Assembly (NCBI GenBank): GCA_024516035.1
Contig: CM044964.1
Location: 19,225,084 to 19,289,083, forward strand
Direction of reading: 5' to 3'
Origin: Bactericera cockerelli
Taxonomy: Eukaryota > Arthropoda > Insecta > Hemiptera > Triozidae
DNA: 64,000 bases
Shown here: piece after piece, positions 33,782 to 45,230 of the stretch
Position numbering within the stretch: position 1 is the stretch's first letter
How the letters are laid out: every line of letters starts with the position of its first letter
Notes under the pieces: generated by a model
The model's database searches: none
Told to the model about the DNA's origin: nothing
What the model saw: only the letters and a program-made list of their open reading frames with translations
Position numbers and translations under genes: made by a program

Positions 33782-35488
33782 ACAAGTAGGACTATTATTT
33801 AAGATTAAAATTTTATATCCCCTAATCTGAACATGTTGATGCATGAAGAATGGTAAGTACCAATTTGTAGTTTTTATGGCTGAAAGTACATGAAATGCAT
33901 GGGAACTATGTTTTCCGTAACCTTACACTCTGCCGGGCTGTCTCTTTCTTTGTAGAGGCGTTCTTCACACCTCGGCCGAGGTGTTTGATTCAGTTTAAAT
34001 AGGTAATTCGTTTTTGTACTAAAGTGTTTTAAAGGCTGATTTTTTCCTTCTAAAAGTAGTAGCTACTTTGGTATCTAATACATCCTATGTTTTCTTTTTT
34101 TGATGTGTGGTTGATTAAATGAGGTATTTTCACTTATCCAAAATTCACGTGAATAACGTGATGAAAATCTGCCTGATCCCATTTAGGAACATAATTATAC
34201 ATACCTGATGTATACCTAAATCACAATGGCCCTGCCTGTCATGCTCGCTATGTTGTGTACTTTCCGTTCTTTTGAGTGTGAAAACCACTGCACAAAACTT
34301 TAAACTGTTCAAAATATCTTGAATAATCTAGAAGATCCTTTGTTTGGCAGTTGGCAAAAACATTCCACAAAGACATTCTCAAGGAAGTTGTGAGTTCTTA
34401 AATACATGTTCCCCCTATGCGGTGAAAAACATTGAAACAACATCTACCAAGACATGCACTAAATGACGCTCGTCTAATTTTCCAATATTTTTAAATGCAT
34501 TTACAAGTATAGATAACGAGTCTATTAGGTGTTAATTAGCTCTGATGCATTCAGCAAATGTTCCACTGTTCTAGCCAAGGCACCCACTAGTGGGTGTCGT
34601 GCTTCATTACGGGAGAACAAATGCATAGATATATATTAGGACACTACAATGCGCTCGTGTTTAACAAGTTCATTATGCTCCACAATCACCATGGCAACGA
34701 ACAAAGTAGCGGAAACACTTAACTAAACAAAGTCCTCTTCTTTTACTTTGCCTTTTTCCCAAACCTAGACTTGGGGTCTGCATTTGTTCCATGAATCCTT
34801 GAACTAAATAAAGTATAAATTAGTTATTAACAGTATTTGAAACACAAATAAAACGAGACATCAGTATAGTAGAAACACTTAAAGTAGCTGAAACACTACT
34901 TACTAAACAAACTATAGATATGATAATACGAGCATATTATTTGAAACAATTCTGAGACATTATCAGTGCATTGGAAACACTTAAATGTCAACTGATGAAA
35001 ACACTAATTCGTGGCAAGTCTACTAAACTTGAAAACACTAATAAGTGATTTTTCTCGCCTCACTCAATAGAAATAAATTACCATTTAGTAATTATCTCAC
35101 ATTCAGCATCGGTAATTGGTAATTTATTATTTGGTGTCCTCTCTCATCCTATTATAAGGTTCTTTTCTTGTTTTACGAGAGGTAAGTGGACCTATTGTGT
35201 CCTCGGAACGCGAGGCCAATGCTCAACTGGCTTTTTATAGTAATGATGAGACTTATTTGTTAGATATTGACCAGATAATGCGCTTAGCGTGTCTCTTCGG
35301 AGCCAACAGGTCACTTTAGAAACAAACAGAACAAGTTTAGAGGACACTGGTCACGATGATTTTTCAATATCTAATTCCGGCTTTCATCTACTTATTCCTA
35401 CCTAACCTATTAGTCACCAAAGCCATGGTCCTACGTGTAGTTTTGCTATTCTTCCTTTGCTGTTCAGGCCCAACGCTTGGTACCGTAT
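33782..35488. other. No supported gene
   Basis: AT-rich; contains the 16-bp palindrome CACCCACTAGTGGGTG (about 34590) and a repeat H fragment. Confidence 0.4.
34732..34800 (+). repeat. Fragment of repeat family H
   Basis: TTTTACTTTGCCTTTTTCCC and AGACTTGGGGTCTGCAT match the 5' part of the family at 29706 and 30153. Confidence 0.45.
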
Positions 35489-35610
35489 CGGTAATCAAGG
35501 TAGCGTAGGGAATTAGGGATCTGTTTGTTCGAATCCTATCCAGTGCATGAATTTTTTCTCATTAATTTGAGTTTGTGACCACATAATAATAAGACTCTGA
35601 GGGTTAGGTG
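35489..35610 (+). mobile_element. SINE family A, 3'-truncated
   Basis: Head with a decayed A-box side, B box GTTCGAATCC, body up to GAGGGTTAGGTG, then lost. Confidence 0.7.
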
Positions 35611-35668
35611 CCCCGGCCAACATACGGATGGTGTGTCCAAGGTACCTACTGAATTACTGATTTTGTGT

Positions 35669-35816
35669 CACCGACCTCAGTAGCTTGATCGATAAGGCGG
35701 CGGACTTATTACCTGTAAGTCCGTGGTTCAAGCCCCGGTTTCAGCGCAGATTTAGTAAAGCGAGTTTGAGTAGTTGTGATATCACGAAAGTGATTAACAC
35801 AATCATGATAACTTTA
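35669..35816 (+). mobile_element. SINE family B, full length
   Basis: CCGACCTCAGTAGCTTGATC start, A-box region TAGCTTGATCGATAAGG, B box GGTTCAAGCCC, body AAAGCGAGTTTGAGTAGTTG and end CACGAAAGTGATTAACACAA. Lies just after a truncated SINE A. Confidence 0.85.
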
Positions 35817-35995
35817 ACTTTTAAACTTACTGATGCTGTGTCGAAGGTACTGATGTTTTGTTCAAGAGACGGAAGAGGTAGATGCTGGACATCCACTGCT
35901 GGTTAATCGACCATTGTTAGCAGTGAGCTTAATTAAGTCTTACTTCTGTGTTCTCTGGATATTATTGGGCGGGACGGCCCCTGCATTCATAAGCA

Positions 35996-36229
35996 GCACC
36001 GGGCATCTCTATTATATGTATAAGGGGAGAGAGAGAGATAGAGAGAGAGAGATGGAGAGAGAAAGGGGGGAGAGAGAGAGACGACGAGAAAGAGAGAGAG
36101 TAGGAAAAAGAGACAGGAGAGAAAGAAGGAATAGGAAAGAAGTGAAAAAGTTCCAGGAAAATATGACAGAAAGAGGAGGGAGAGAGAGAGAGGACAGAGA
36201 GTGAGAACAGCGAGTATAAAAGAAAGAGG

Positions 36230-36296
<67 letters not shown>

Positions 36297-36500
36297 GGAG
36301 AGTAGGTATAAAAGAAATAAGAGGGAGGGAGAGAGGTCGGGAGAGAAGGAGGAGGAGAGAAAGAGAGAGTAGGAAATAGAGATAGTAAAGAAGTGAGAAA
36401 ATTGTAGGAAAATATGACAAAAAAAGGAGGGAAAGAGAGTCTCTGGTATAAGAGAAAAAGGAGGAAGAGAGAGAGAGAGAAAAATAGTGAATACTCAGAG
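35996..36500 (+). repeat. (GA)n-rich tract
   Basis: Imperfect purine tract with a pure (GA) run of about 29 units at 36235-36293. Long open frames on both strands come from the repeat and are not genes. Confidence 0.95.
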
Positions 36501-38064
36501 TCAGTGGTGTGATGGTCTGCATTGTTGATCTTTTACCAATAATATAAATTATACCTAATTTATTAGGAAGCTGAAATTTTGCTGACAAATGTGCCTTGAA
36601 AATGTGAATAGTAAATTTTTATACTTAAAATCTATCATTATAAATGTGGAAAAGTATTAATTCTTCTGACTAACGACAGTATCTCTAGAACGGTAAAATT
36701 TACTAATCTAAAATGTTACTCCATGTGTCACGCCAAACCGAAGCGCCAGTTTTCAACTAGTGAATAAATACACTAGTAGGCAAGAAAAACATACATTATT
36801 TATGTAATAATCAAGCTCGCCGGTAGGCGAGCGCTCGTCAAGTAGCGCCAGCCAACCGGCCTATATTAACACGAAACAGAGTTTATATGTATTTTGTTTT
36901 ATTGTTTTCGCCCATTTCCCGCTAACTTTTATCAATTTTTATTTCAATTTCGTAATGAGACGCGAAAGTAGATTGTGTTTCACGAAAGCGCGAGGTTCCT
37001 ACGTACAGTTAAAGTCGTTTTCTGGCCACGCCGAAAATCTTGAATTTCATAAAATTATTCATACGGGTTTTTTTTTTTTTTCAGACCAATTTTCTGTCAA
37101 GGGTACAGCAACGTGTGCTTATCGTGGAAAGACGTGAGATACGTTTTTGGAAAGGGAATTTTTATTTCTGCATACCTTTTATAGTTTCAAGTATTTATTT
37201 TTTATAGGATAGGAGATATAGCTTTTTATAGGAAAACCGTATTTCTTTTTCTTTTTTTTTTCTGGTTATTTTGGAGCTGCGATTGTGGTATTTTTTGAAA
37301 GTCCTAATCATAAGAAATAATATTCTGACATAACCAAAGTATTTTATTGGACCAAAATTGAGTTATAGCCTTTTATAAGAAAACCGGATTTCTTTTTTCT
37401 TTTCTTTTTCTGGATATCCTAGATATGTATTTTTAGAAAGGTCTAGTCAATGTAAACAAGCACACCTAATTTCAGATGGTTGAAACAAGTAGAAAAATAT
37501 TTAAAGCCCTCTAAAGGAATATCTATAATGAACACTGGAGCCACGCCTATTTATCCCAAGTGGATGACTGAAAGTTCTTTCTAAAGGTCTAATTACGCAG
37601 AATTATACTACGATGTAAATAAAAAAAAATTAAAATCAGCGACAGTGTGAGACATAAAAAAAAAATCTGAATTTTAATTTATGAGAGAAACAAAAAATCT
37701 TCACCTCATATAGAACTTAATTTATGCGGTCTTCGCCCTCGCTTCATCCTAGCTGCCAACAGACCAACTTAACAGATCGGGAATAATAACGTCATATAAC
37801 TTCGTTCAAAGATTTCTACATCACGATAATATTATCATAACAATCATAATTATATTTCAAAGGTAAAACATTTCTTCAAACTCACTACTGAGAAGAAGCG
37901 TGCCTCTGGTATTATTAGAAAAGTATAAATATTGGCCAGTAAGAGGCAGAATATCGATTAATGTAGAAAATATTAGTCGACGCAACGGTCACAGAGTAGT
38001 CTCTGGGTAGAATTTTTTACTCTGTACTTTGGATGGCCGGTTTTCTGTTATATCTCGTGAGAAA
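36501..38064. other. No supported gene
   Basis: Holds a short hairpin GCTCGCC-GGTA-GGCGAGC (about 36815) and a duplicated TATAG..TTTTATA(G/A)GAAAACCG motif at 37220 and 37368. No coding evidence. Confidence 0.4.
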
Positions 38065-38093
38065 AAAAAAACAGTAGTAACTACTGTTTTTTT
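38065..38093. repeat. 29-bp perfect palindrome (14+1+14)
   Basis: AAAAAAACAGTAGT, a single A, then its exact complement. Confidence 0.9.
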
Positions 38094-38363
38094 GTTACTA
38101 GTTTGAGTCAATCTCCTATGAACGTTTAGTTTCGAATGAAGTGAGTATGGTTTAACTCGATCAACATTGATAGGTCACAATCTAACTATCGGTCTACCTA
38201 TACTATGTATGGAACGTGATATAAGTTGCATATTTTGTCCAATCGAGCTGAAATTTTCAGGGTATGTTTCATAGATACATGTTTGCCTATTAATTAATAA
38301 TAATTATTAAATGTATAAACGCTGCAAGCTTGTGGACGCGTGTGCAGTCCCAGAAAATATCTA

Positions 38364-38660
38364 GCCAGCCTACGTGGCTTAATGGTTGTGACTACTGCCC
38401 GTAATCCAGAGTTCCCGAGTTCAACTCTCGGTTGGGGCAGACTTTTCTACGAAAATTCTGTTTCATCCAAACACCTGAGACTGGCATTTCCGGCCCTACC
38501 CAGGTTGGGTGAGGTTAATGTGGGTAGCTGGTACGATTCCCAGCGAATGGAGGGTAAAACCCCCGTCCTGACTATCTCAGTCAGGACGTTAAAACCAAAT
38601 AGAATCAACCTGTCACAATAGATCTAATTAGGCCGCAGTGTTAATTGTAAGGGTTTCATT
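38364..38660 (+). mobile_element. tRNA-headed SINE (family E) sharing the family D body
   Basis: tRNA-like head (TGGCTTAATGGTTGTGACTA, B box AGTTCAACTCT) is joined to a body CCTACCCAGGTTGGGTGAGG, AATGTGGGTAGC, GAATGGAGGGTAAAACC that is the same as in the 5S-derived family D. A further 80-bp tail ends in AATAATAATAA. Confidence 0.75.
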
Positions 38661-38770
38661 GGAAACCCTGCAACCAGGTCAGATAATAATAATAAAATGT
38701 ATAATCTAGAACAATTTCTTACTTTTTCTGTTTATACTGATTATGCTGAAATGACACCATGTTTAGCAAC

Positions 38771-38883
38771 TTACCGACCCCAGTAGCTTGATCGATAAGA
38801 CAGTGGACTTGTAACCTAGATTTCGGTGGTTCAAGTCCCGGTTTCAGCGTAGATTTAGTAAAGCGAGTTTGAGTAGTTGTGAC
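38771..38883 (+). mobile_element. SINE family B, 3'-truncated
   Basis: Head and body to GAGTAGTTGTGAC; last 30 bp missing. Confidence 0.8.
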
Positions 38884-39046
38884 TTAACTTTAATGTTTAG
38901 GAAATTGAAGTTAGGCAAATATATGGGTCATAATTTCTTAAAGCCATAGTAAGAAACAGTTTCAAACAATCGGACGGTTTAGGGAAGTGTAGATTATGTA
39001 ACTCAGTTTATAAACTAGGAAGCGGAACTTCTAATTTATTGAAACA

Positions 39047-39902
39047 CTAGCGATTTACACCCGCCGCTTCGCCATCCCATCACACACACACAACACACCA
39101 CACCACACCACACACAACACACACACACACAAATCACACACACACACACACACACATCACACATCATACACTCACATCACACAAAAACACACACCATACA
39201 CACACACCACATATACCACACCACACATACACACACACACCACACACACACACACAAAATACACACATACCACATTCACACCACACCGCACAGAAAAGTA
39301 AAAATGTGAGAAAAAAATTGTGTCACAATCCACTTATTGCCTTACCCGGCATAGCTCAAGAACGGCTCATCAGAAATTTGCGATAGATATGTCAATTGAA
39401 AGCTCAAACCCTTGCCTAAAATTTTCTGGCTTTGAGTTGATAGGTCGTTGCAACAAATTTTGAGAAAAAATGTCATTTAGGTCTAAAAACCTAAAAAAAA
39501 TTGTGTCGCCCTTCCAAGTTTTAGGACTCGCCCTTTTCACTGGGGCTGGCGCCTAAGTTAAAATTTAATGAAATCCTTTCTTATTGCACATATATAATAT
39601 AGAGTCAAGTTATATATTAATTTTCAGCCACCAGAAATTTACCGGTACGGAGAAACAGTGATGAAAAGGCGAAAAGATGAAAAAAAAATTTGTTTTTTCA
39701 TACAAATACGCCCTTTTTCCCCCGTGGCGGGCGCCCCAGTGGGAATATTTCAAAATCCTTTCTTAATGTGCATTTAAGACCTAAAAGTGACCTACATGCC
39801 TAATTTCAGCTTCCTAGGACTTACCAGTGCTGAGAAATCGAAATATATGAGTGAGTTACTGTCAAGTGAGTGAGTGTTAACTTTCGCATTTATATAAATA
39901 GA
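39047..39902 (-). mobile_element. Non-autonomous Helitron-like element
   Basis: On the minus strand the element starts TCTATTTATATAAATGCGAA (39902) and ends in CGCTAG (39047), with A before the start and T after the end, as for Helitrons. A GC-rich inverted motif (GGCGAAGCGGCGGG) lies just before the 3' CTAG. It contains the CA-rich tract 39078-39290 and the conserved line GGTAAGTCCTAGGAAGCTGA, shared with the shorter copy at 50968-51217. No Rep/helicase coding sequence is present. Confidence 0.6.
39078..39292 (+). repeat. CA-rich microsatellite inside the Helitron
   Basis: An irregular (CA)n tract with CCACA and CATCA variants. It lies within the Helitron-like element and is not coding. Confidence 0.95.
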
Positions 39903-40462
39903 TTTAAAACCAAAACACCTAACAAATTTTGTGAACCGAGATTTATCTCCTGTACACGTTCAGAATGCAAAATTGTGAGATTTAGTTAGTGTGCTGAATG
40001 ATGAAAGAACCGGTGCTCTTGTACTTGGTTCTTGAGTAATTACTCGAATCCACTATTCCATTTACATCCGCTCTCAGAATCTCAAAAACCAAGTACAAAA
40101 GAACCTGGGTAAATACTCGGTACTTTTACGTAATCGATCTATGAAATACTCGGTATTACCCATCTCTAATTATTGCCAACAATACTGAAACGGGGTACTT
40201 TTCCGTTAGTGAATCTAGCAGTGGGTTTCAAAATTTGAAAAGATCAACAAAATTGCTGAGCGCTGTTTAGTGTCACTGAAAGGATCACACTTGTTATCTC
40301 AAGATTTCTCCTCTCTTCAGAAAATATACTATAAAAGTTTCTCTCAGCATCTTTCTAAAGTTTCTTTTTTGTTTGCGGGGCTTGGTGGAAAAAGGGCGTA
40401 AGTCGATTTACGTCCTTTTTGCATCACTCATTGAGGAAAATCGATTAAATCAAAAAGTAGTG

Positions 40463-40892
40463 ATATCCCCCAAAAAACACTTCGTGTAGAAATAGTCGTC
40501 AAGTGTTGGAATAATTAAAAAGAACTGATATCAAAAACGTCAATTTTCTATGTTTCAAGGAATTATTTTTCACGTAATTAGTCACACAACCAAATAATAC
40601 TCTTGAAAGAACCATGTTGTATAGTTACAGAACCACGTCCTTGACTACTGCACACTATTTTGTTAGCAGATTACTACACATAAATTTCAGAACAAAACAG
40701 TGTGCAGTAGTCAAAGACGTGGTTCTATAACTATACAACATGGTTCTTTCAAGAGTATTATTTGGTTGTGTGACTAATTACGTGAAAAATAATTCCTTGA
40801 AACATAGAAAATTGACGTTTTTGATATCAGTTCTTTTTAATTATTCCAACACTTGACGACTATTTCTACACGAAGTGTTTTTTGGGGGATAT
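40463..40892. mobile_element. 430-bp near-perfect long hairpin (foldback element)
   Basis: The arms 40463-40664 and 40691-40892 are 202 bp each and reverse complementary with only about three differences, all transitions. The loop of 26 bp is 40665-40690. The outer ends read ATATCCCCC/GGGGGATAT. No clear target duplication was found. A transcript in either direction would fold into a 200-bp RNA duplex. It may be a foldback MITE or a young inverted duplication. Confidence 0.85.
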
Positions 40893-41565
40893 ACCTAACT
40901 GTCACTGTTCCATTTATTGTAACTATCATTGGTTTTATGCTGTCAGCAGCTAACTTGGTTTATGCCAGTATCGTCAGACTTGTGTTTTATTAGACGCCAA
41001 AGGAAATTAAGATATCATAATCATAACTATCTATATATATGTGTTTTTATACTTTACCTATAGTATCATGTTTTTTTAATAACTAGGAGAGCTATGGAGT
41101 TCGCGGGACAAGATATCATCATTAGTGGGATCTTAAAGGAGGAATAATTCTTGTGGCAGTTATAACCTCTTCAGTTTTACCCATCTGAAACCAAAAATGT
41201 ATACCTATAGAGTAGATGTGAACAGGATTTAAGAGAAAGAAATTACAATCTCATTATTAGTTCGAGGGCAAGAGAGAGAAGGAGAGAGAGAATCGCCATC
41301 TTTGAAAGCTATTATTTTGTATGGCCATGAATAATGGATGAGTGCTGGAACTTTAACTCTACCTCAATGAGTGAAGTATTATTATTGTTTAATAGATGGG
41401 AAGAGGTACTTCAAAATTAGATCCATACAAGATGGTACTAAAAAACCCCTTGAATAAAACTTGTAGGTTTTGAAATTCATGGTTTGAAATTTCCCAGCCG
41501 AATAGCGACCTAAGCCGTCCATTTGTATATCCGACACTCATCTGCATGTTTATACTTATACGACC

Positions 41566-41712
41566 CCAGCGTCGCGTCGATGGCTAGGTTGAACGTAATG
41601 GCTCTCATATAGGATCACCGTCCAGCGAGGTGAAGACTTTGTGATGTTCGCATACCGGCCCAACCCAGGCTGGGTGAGGTTAATGTGGGTAGCATGTTTA
41701 AGAGTTAGAGTT
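41566..41712 (+). mobile_element. 5S rRNA-derived SINE (family D), copy 4
   Basis: The head has lost part of the 5S box region (GATCACCGTCCAGCGAGGTG); the body CCCAACCCAGGCTGGGTGAG is intact. Confidence 0.7.
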
Positions 41713-41773
41713 AGATACAATAGGAAATTAATTTATTTCATGCCGATTTTTTCTATTCAAAGTTCAATCAGTC

Positions 41774-41930
41774 AGCGTCAATGACACATTGAATACACCA
41801 GTTCTCGTTCTGTCACCAAAGTTAAGTAACGTCTATATAGTGACTTGGATGTGTGCTGACCACTCCCTACTCAGGCTAGGTAAGGTTAATTTGAGAAGCT
41901 GGTCCAGAATGGACCATGCAGTCGAAAGTT
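41774..41930 (+). mobile_element. 5S rRNA-derived SINE (family D), copy 5, most 5S-like
   Basis: CACCAAAGTTAAGTAACGTC and GTGACTTGGATGTGTG match 5S rRNA positions around boxes A and C (GTTAAGCAACGTC, TACTTGGATGGGTGACC) better than the other copies. Body CTCAGGCTAGGTAAGGTTAA. Confidence 0.75.
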
Positions 41931-42402
41931 ACGATAAAACCAATTATTTTATACAAATATTTAAAAAATTCAAGGTCAATCAAGGCGAGGCTTTTCAGCT
42001 CATGTTTTTCGAACTGAACTCATAACTCTCATAAGTCCTTCTTTATTTTCCACTCAATCTAATCCGTCTATTCAGAATACAGGGAGGCTAATGATTGGCA
42101 AGGGCCCAAGGAACAAAACAATCTCACCTGATACTCCCTGTATATGTACACCGAGTATTACCGAGACCGGTGTAATGAGATAACCAGATAGTGTCTGTCA
42201 TCTGGATACGAACCCGGGACATTGGCTTGACAAGTTCTCTCAGTTCTGGGCGACTCTGGGGATCATTTGTGTCAATTAAGATTCTCTGGAGTGAACTTGT
42301 TGACATCCTGAGAGCAGACTATTTTTATTCAGCACAATAAAATTACTATAGATACTATTATAGGTACTATAGCAATGTAATTTAGAGCGCACGAATAGCT
42401 TT

Positions 42403-42530
42403 GAGTGCACAAATAAATATAGCTCAGTGGTTAAGCACTCGCTTGACATGCGGAAGGTTCCGGGTTCGAACCCCCGCGCCGACACAAATTTGTATTAAAA
42501 ATTTGGTTACGGTTGTTTGTAAGGGATACC
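42403..42530 (+). mobile_element. tRNA-derived SINE head (family G), copy 1
   Basis: ATAGCTCAGTGGTTAAGCAC, anticodon-loop TTGACAT (GAC), B box GGTTCGAACCC. The 5' acceptor strand does not pair with GCCGACA, so it is a SINE head, not a tRNA gene. Short body (CAAATTTGTATT, GGTTACGG). Confidence 0.65.
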
Positions 42531-42724
42531 TTCCGGTGCGCTCGTGTTGACCCAGCACCTAAATGGGAAGTATTGTGTCACTTCTCGCTCATCAGAGGGG
42601 AGGCATACTAGGATGGGCACTGGGCAGGCTACAACACAGACCACAAGCGTCTACAGTAGCTCCTGTTTCATGGTACAGTAGCTCAATACGAAATAAAAAA
42701 AGGCTGTGAAACACTCATCTTTTA
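42531..42724 (+). repeat. Interspersed repeat family I, copy 3
   Basis: CCTTCCGGTGCGCTCGTGTT to GAAACACTCATCTTTT; ends 30 bp before the CACG end proposed for the 42757-49409 element. Confidence 0.75.
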
Positions 42725-42769
42725 AAAAAATATAGAAAAAATGTCTTACTAGACTACACGCTGAAAAAG

Positions 42770-43145
42770 GATTTTTTAAAAAGTTTGTATAAAAACCATT
42801 CGCATAAAAACTATAGTAATTTAGCATATTTTATGCTAAAAAAAATCAATTTATTCGCGTTTATACATAATTTTAGCATAATTTACACAAAAAGAGCCGT
42901 TCGTATAAAAATGGCTTTAGCATAAAAGTTTTTTATACTAAAATTAGCTTAATTTTATACAACAGGTTTTAATGACGTCATCTCATGTATACTAACAGTG
43001 CCACATGTATGCTAAGAGAAGCTTTTTATGCGGAACATGTATAGTGAAGTTCGTATAATTTCATGCTAACAAAATCTTAACATAAAATAACTGTTTTCTT
43101 AGGGTAGCATAAATACTTTAGCATGAATTATATGCTAAACTAGTC
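42770..43145. repeat. GCATA/TATGC-rich block (left)
   Basis: The words TTAGCATAA, TTTATGCTAA, CGTATAAAA and TATACTAA recur in both orientations over about 375 bp, with TGACGTCA near the middle. The vocabulary matches the blocks at 44671-45480 and 48640-49330. Confidence 0.6.
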
Positions 43146-43147
43146 CA

Positions 43148-43260
43148 GCTCCCGCATGAATGAGTACCCGGGTTCGAACCCTGACGGGGGCAATAATTTG
43201 CAACCGTGATGGTTTGGTTACTGTTTAAGTTACTGACGAGGGTTCTACATTTAGCTGGGG
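43148..43260 (+). mobile_element. tRNA-derived SINE fragment (family G), copy 2
   Basis: B-box half only: GGGTTCGAACCCTGACGGGG, GCAATAATTTGCAACC. Head start missing. Confidence 0.55.
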
Positions 43261-43902
43261 ATACTACAATACGTATTATATTATAATGTGATATACCTTT
43301 ACAAAAAATTAATCATATAGAAACCTTGATAATATTTTCAAATGTGTTTCGCCCATGTTAAATAATCCTTAAACGTAATTCCCGGGAATATTATCTAATA
43401 CCTATATTATTCTTAGCTTTTGTGTTGTAATTACTCAAACAGATTCCGTGGGAAACACATTAATATACCTTTAAACCTACCTGTTATACCTACCTGAGCG
43501 TTGCGTAGCTTATATAAATAAATGAAATAGTGCTATGGGCTAGACTCGAGAAATGGACTCTGAAATCTATTAATATTAGGTAATAATACACAATGGAAGG
43601 ATTTTAGAGGCAAAGGTTAAAGGTATATTTAACGGTGATGAGGCTTTCGGAAATTTAAAGCATATATACCTATATTATGTTATGTATAACCACACCACTC
43701 ATATTGACCAACGGCGACGTATCAATTGGGTCACTAATGGAGGGAGGTCATCCTCTGTTTTTGCATGGATCGCAGGTATACGAGTGAAAGAACCTTTTTT
43801 AATGACATTTGGAACATTTGAACTGAACTTCGAAACACCTATGTGGAGTATAAAGTATTGTGTGTACAATTCATATACCTGATGTTAATATACGACGGGA
43901 CC

Positions 43903-44120
43903 AGCTCCCACAGCACATGGCTCAGTGGTCTTTGCACTCGTTAGACCCGGGCTCGAATCCCGGCGGAGACAATAATTTGTCAACATGGGTTTGGATGTTT
44001 TCGGGACCCATTCAGCCTCGTAACGACAATCTATCTATGGAGGTATTGTCCATAGCGACTTGTCCTCAGCAATTACAGAAAAGATGGATTATAATTAGAT
44101 TTGGATGTACTGGAAAAAAT
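43903..44120 (+). mobile_element. tRNA-derived SINE (family G), copy 3
   Basis: ACATGGCTCAGTGGTCTTTG, B box GGCTCGAATCCC, then GACAATAATTTGTCAACATG and a 130-bp body. Confidence 0.65.
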
Positions 44121-44374
44121 CCTACAATGCTGTAGTGAGCACCTATATGAGCACCTATATACCTACAAATTATTAGTGGCCACCTGAATTGGGGAAAAAT
44201 GATCAACTCAACTTACGGGAGTTCTGCAGCAAAAATGAATGATCTGAGAGCAAAATGTTCGAGAGTAAAATGTTATAAAAATTACCTGAATTACTAAAGA
44301 CAATTGTTAAACTTTTAACTTTTCATACCAATTTCACAAAAAACCACTTTTTTGCCCAAATATTTTTCATTTGT

Positions 44375-44599
44375 ACTGTGTGTGTGTCTGTGTATGTATG
44401 TGTGTGTGTGTTTGTGTGTACTGTGTGTGTGTACTGTGTGTGTGTGTATGTATGTGTGTGTGTACTGTGTGTGTGTGTATGTATGTGTATGTGCGTATGT
44501 ATGTGTGTGTGTGTGTTTGTGTGTACTGCGTGTGTGTATATATGTGTGTGTACTGTGTGTGTGTACTGTGTGTGTGTACTGTGTGTGTGTAATGTGTGT

Positions 44600-44631
<32 letters not shown>

Positions 44632-44632
44632 T
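44375..44632 (+). repeat. (GT)n microsatellite with ACTG/ATGT variants
   Basis: Alternating GT runs are interrupted by GTACTG and GTATGTATG. All six frames are open because TG/GT repeats lack stops; none is a gene. Confidence 0.95.
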
Positions 44633-44670
44633 TACGATCCTGAACATAACAGTATCGATGCACACACATA

Positions 44671-45230
44671 AAGTTATACAAATGAAATATTTGAAGACAT
44701 AACTTCAAGCCAAATTGGTACACCGCTCGTGCTTAACATAATCTCGGTCGCATGAACCATGCATTTTTCGTACAAAAAGGCACTTTATACTTATTTCCGC
44801 ATACTTTTTATGTCAACGCAAAATGTTTGCATAAAGTTATACATACAGGAAATTTGAAGACATAACTTCAAGCCAAATTGGTACACCGCTCGTGCTTAAC
44901 ATAATCTCGGTCGCATAAACCATGCATTTTTCGTACAAAAAGGCACTTTACACCTATTTCCGCATACTTTTTATGTCAACGCAAAATGTTTGCATAAAGT
45001 TATACATACAGGAAATTTGAAGACATAACTTCAAGCCAAATTGGTACATGGCTCATGCTTAACATAAACTTGGTGGCACGAACCATGCATTTTTCGTACA
45101 AAAAGGCACTTTATACTTAATTCTGCATGCTTTTTATGTCAACGCAAAATGTTTGCATAGAGTTATACATACAGGAAAATTGAAGACATAACTTCAAGCC
45201 AAATTCGTATACCTCACAGTCTTAGCATAA
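44671..45230 (+). repeat. 163-bp tandem repeat, about 3.4 copies
   Basis: Copies start at 44671, 44834, 44997 and 45160 (spacing exactly 163 bp) and are very similar. Each contains AAGACATAACTTCAAGCC, GTACAAAAAGGCACTTTA and TATGTCAACGCAAAATG. The fourth is partial and merges into more diverged GCATA-rich sequence up to 45480. Confidence 0.9.

Noticed and set aside
35914..36588. Open frames of up to 208 codons
   Set aside because: They arise from a (GA)n tract; Leu/Ser or Arg/Glu runs only.
41774..41860. A 5S rRNA gene
   Set aside because: Only the internal part resembles 5S; ends and the T-run terminator are absent and a SINE body follows.
42403..42482. A functional tRNA-Val-like gene
   Set aside because: A and B boxes are good, but the acceptor stem cannot pair and the sequence continues into a SINE body.
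44315..44723. Overlapping long open frames on both strands
   Set aside because: They are translations of a (GT)n microsatellite, which lacks stop codons in any frame.
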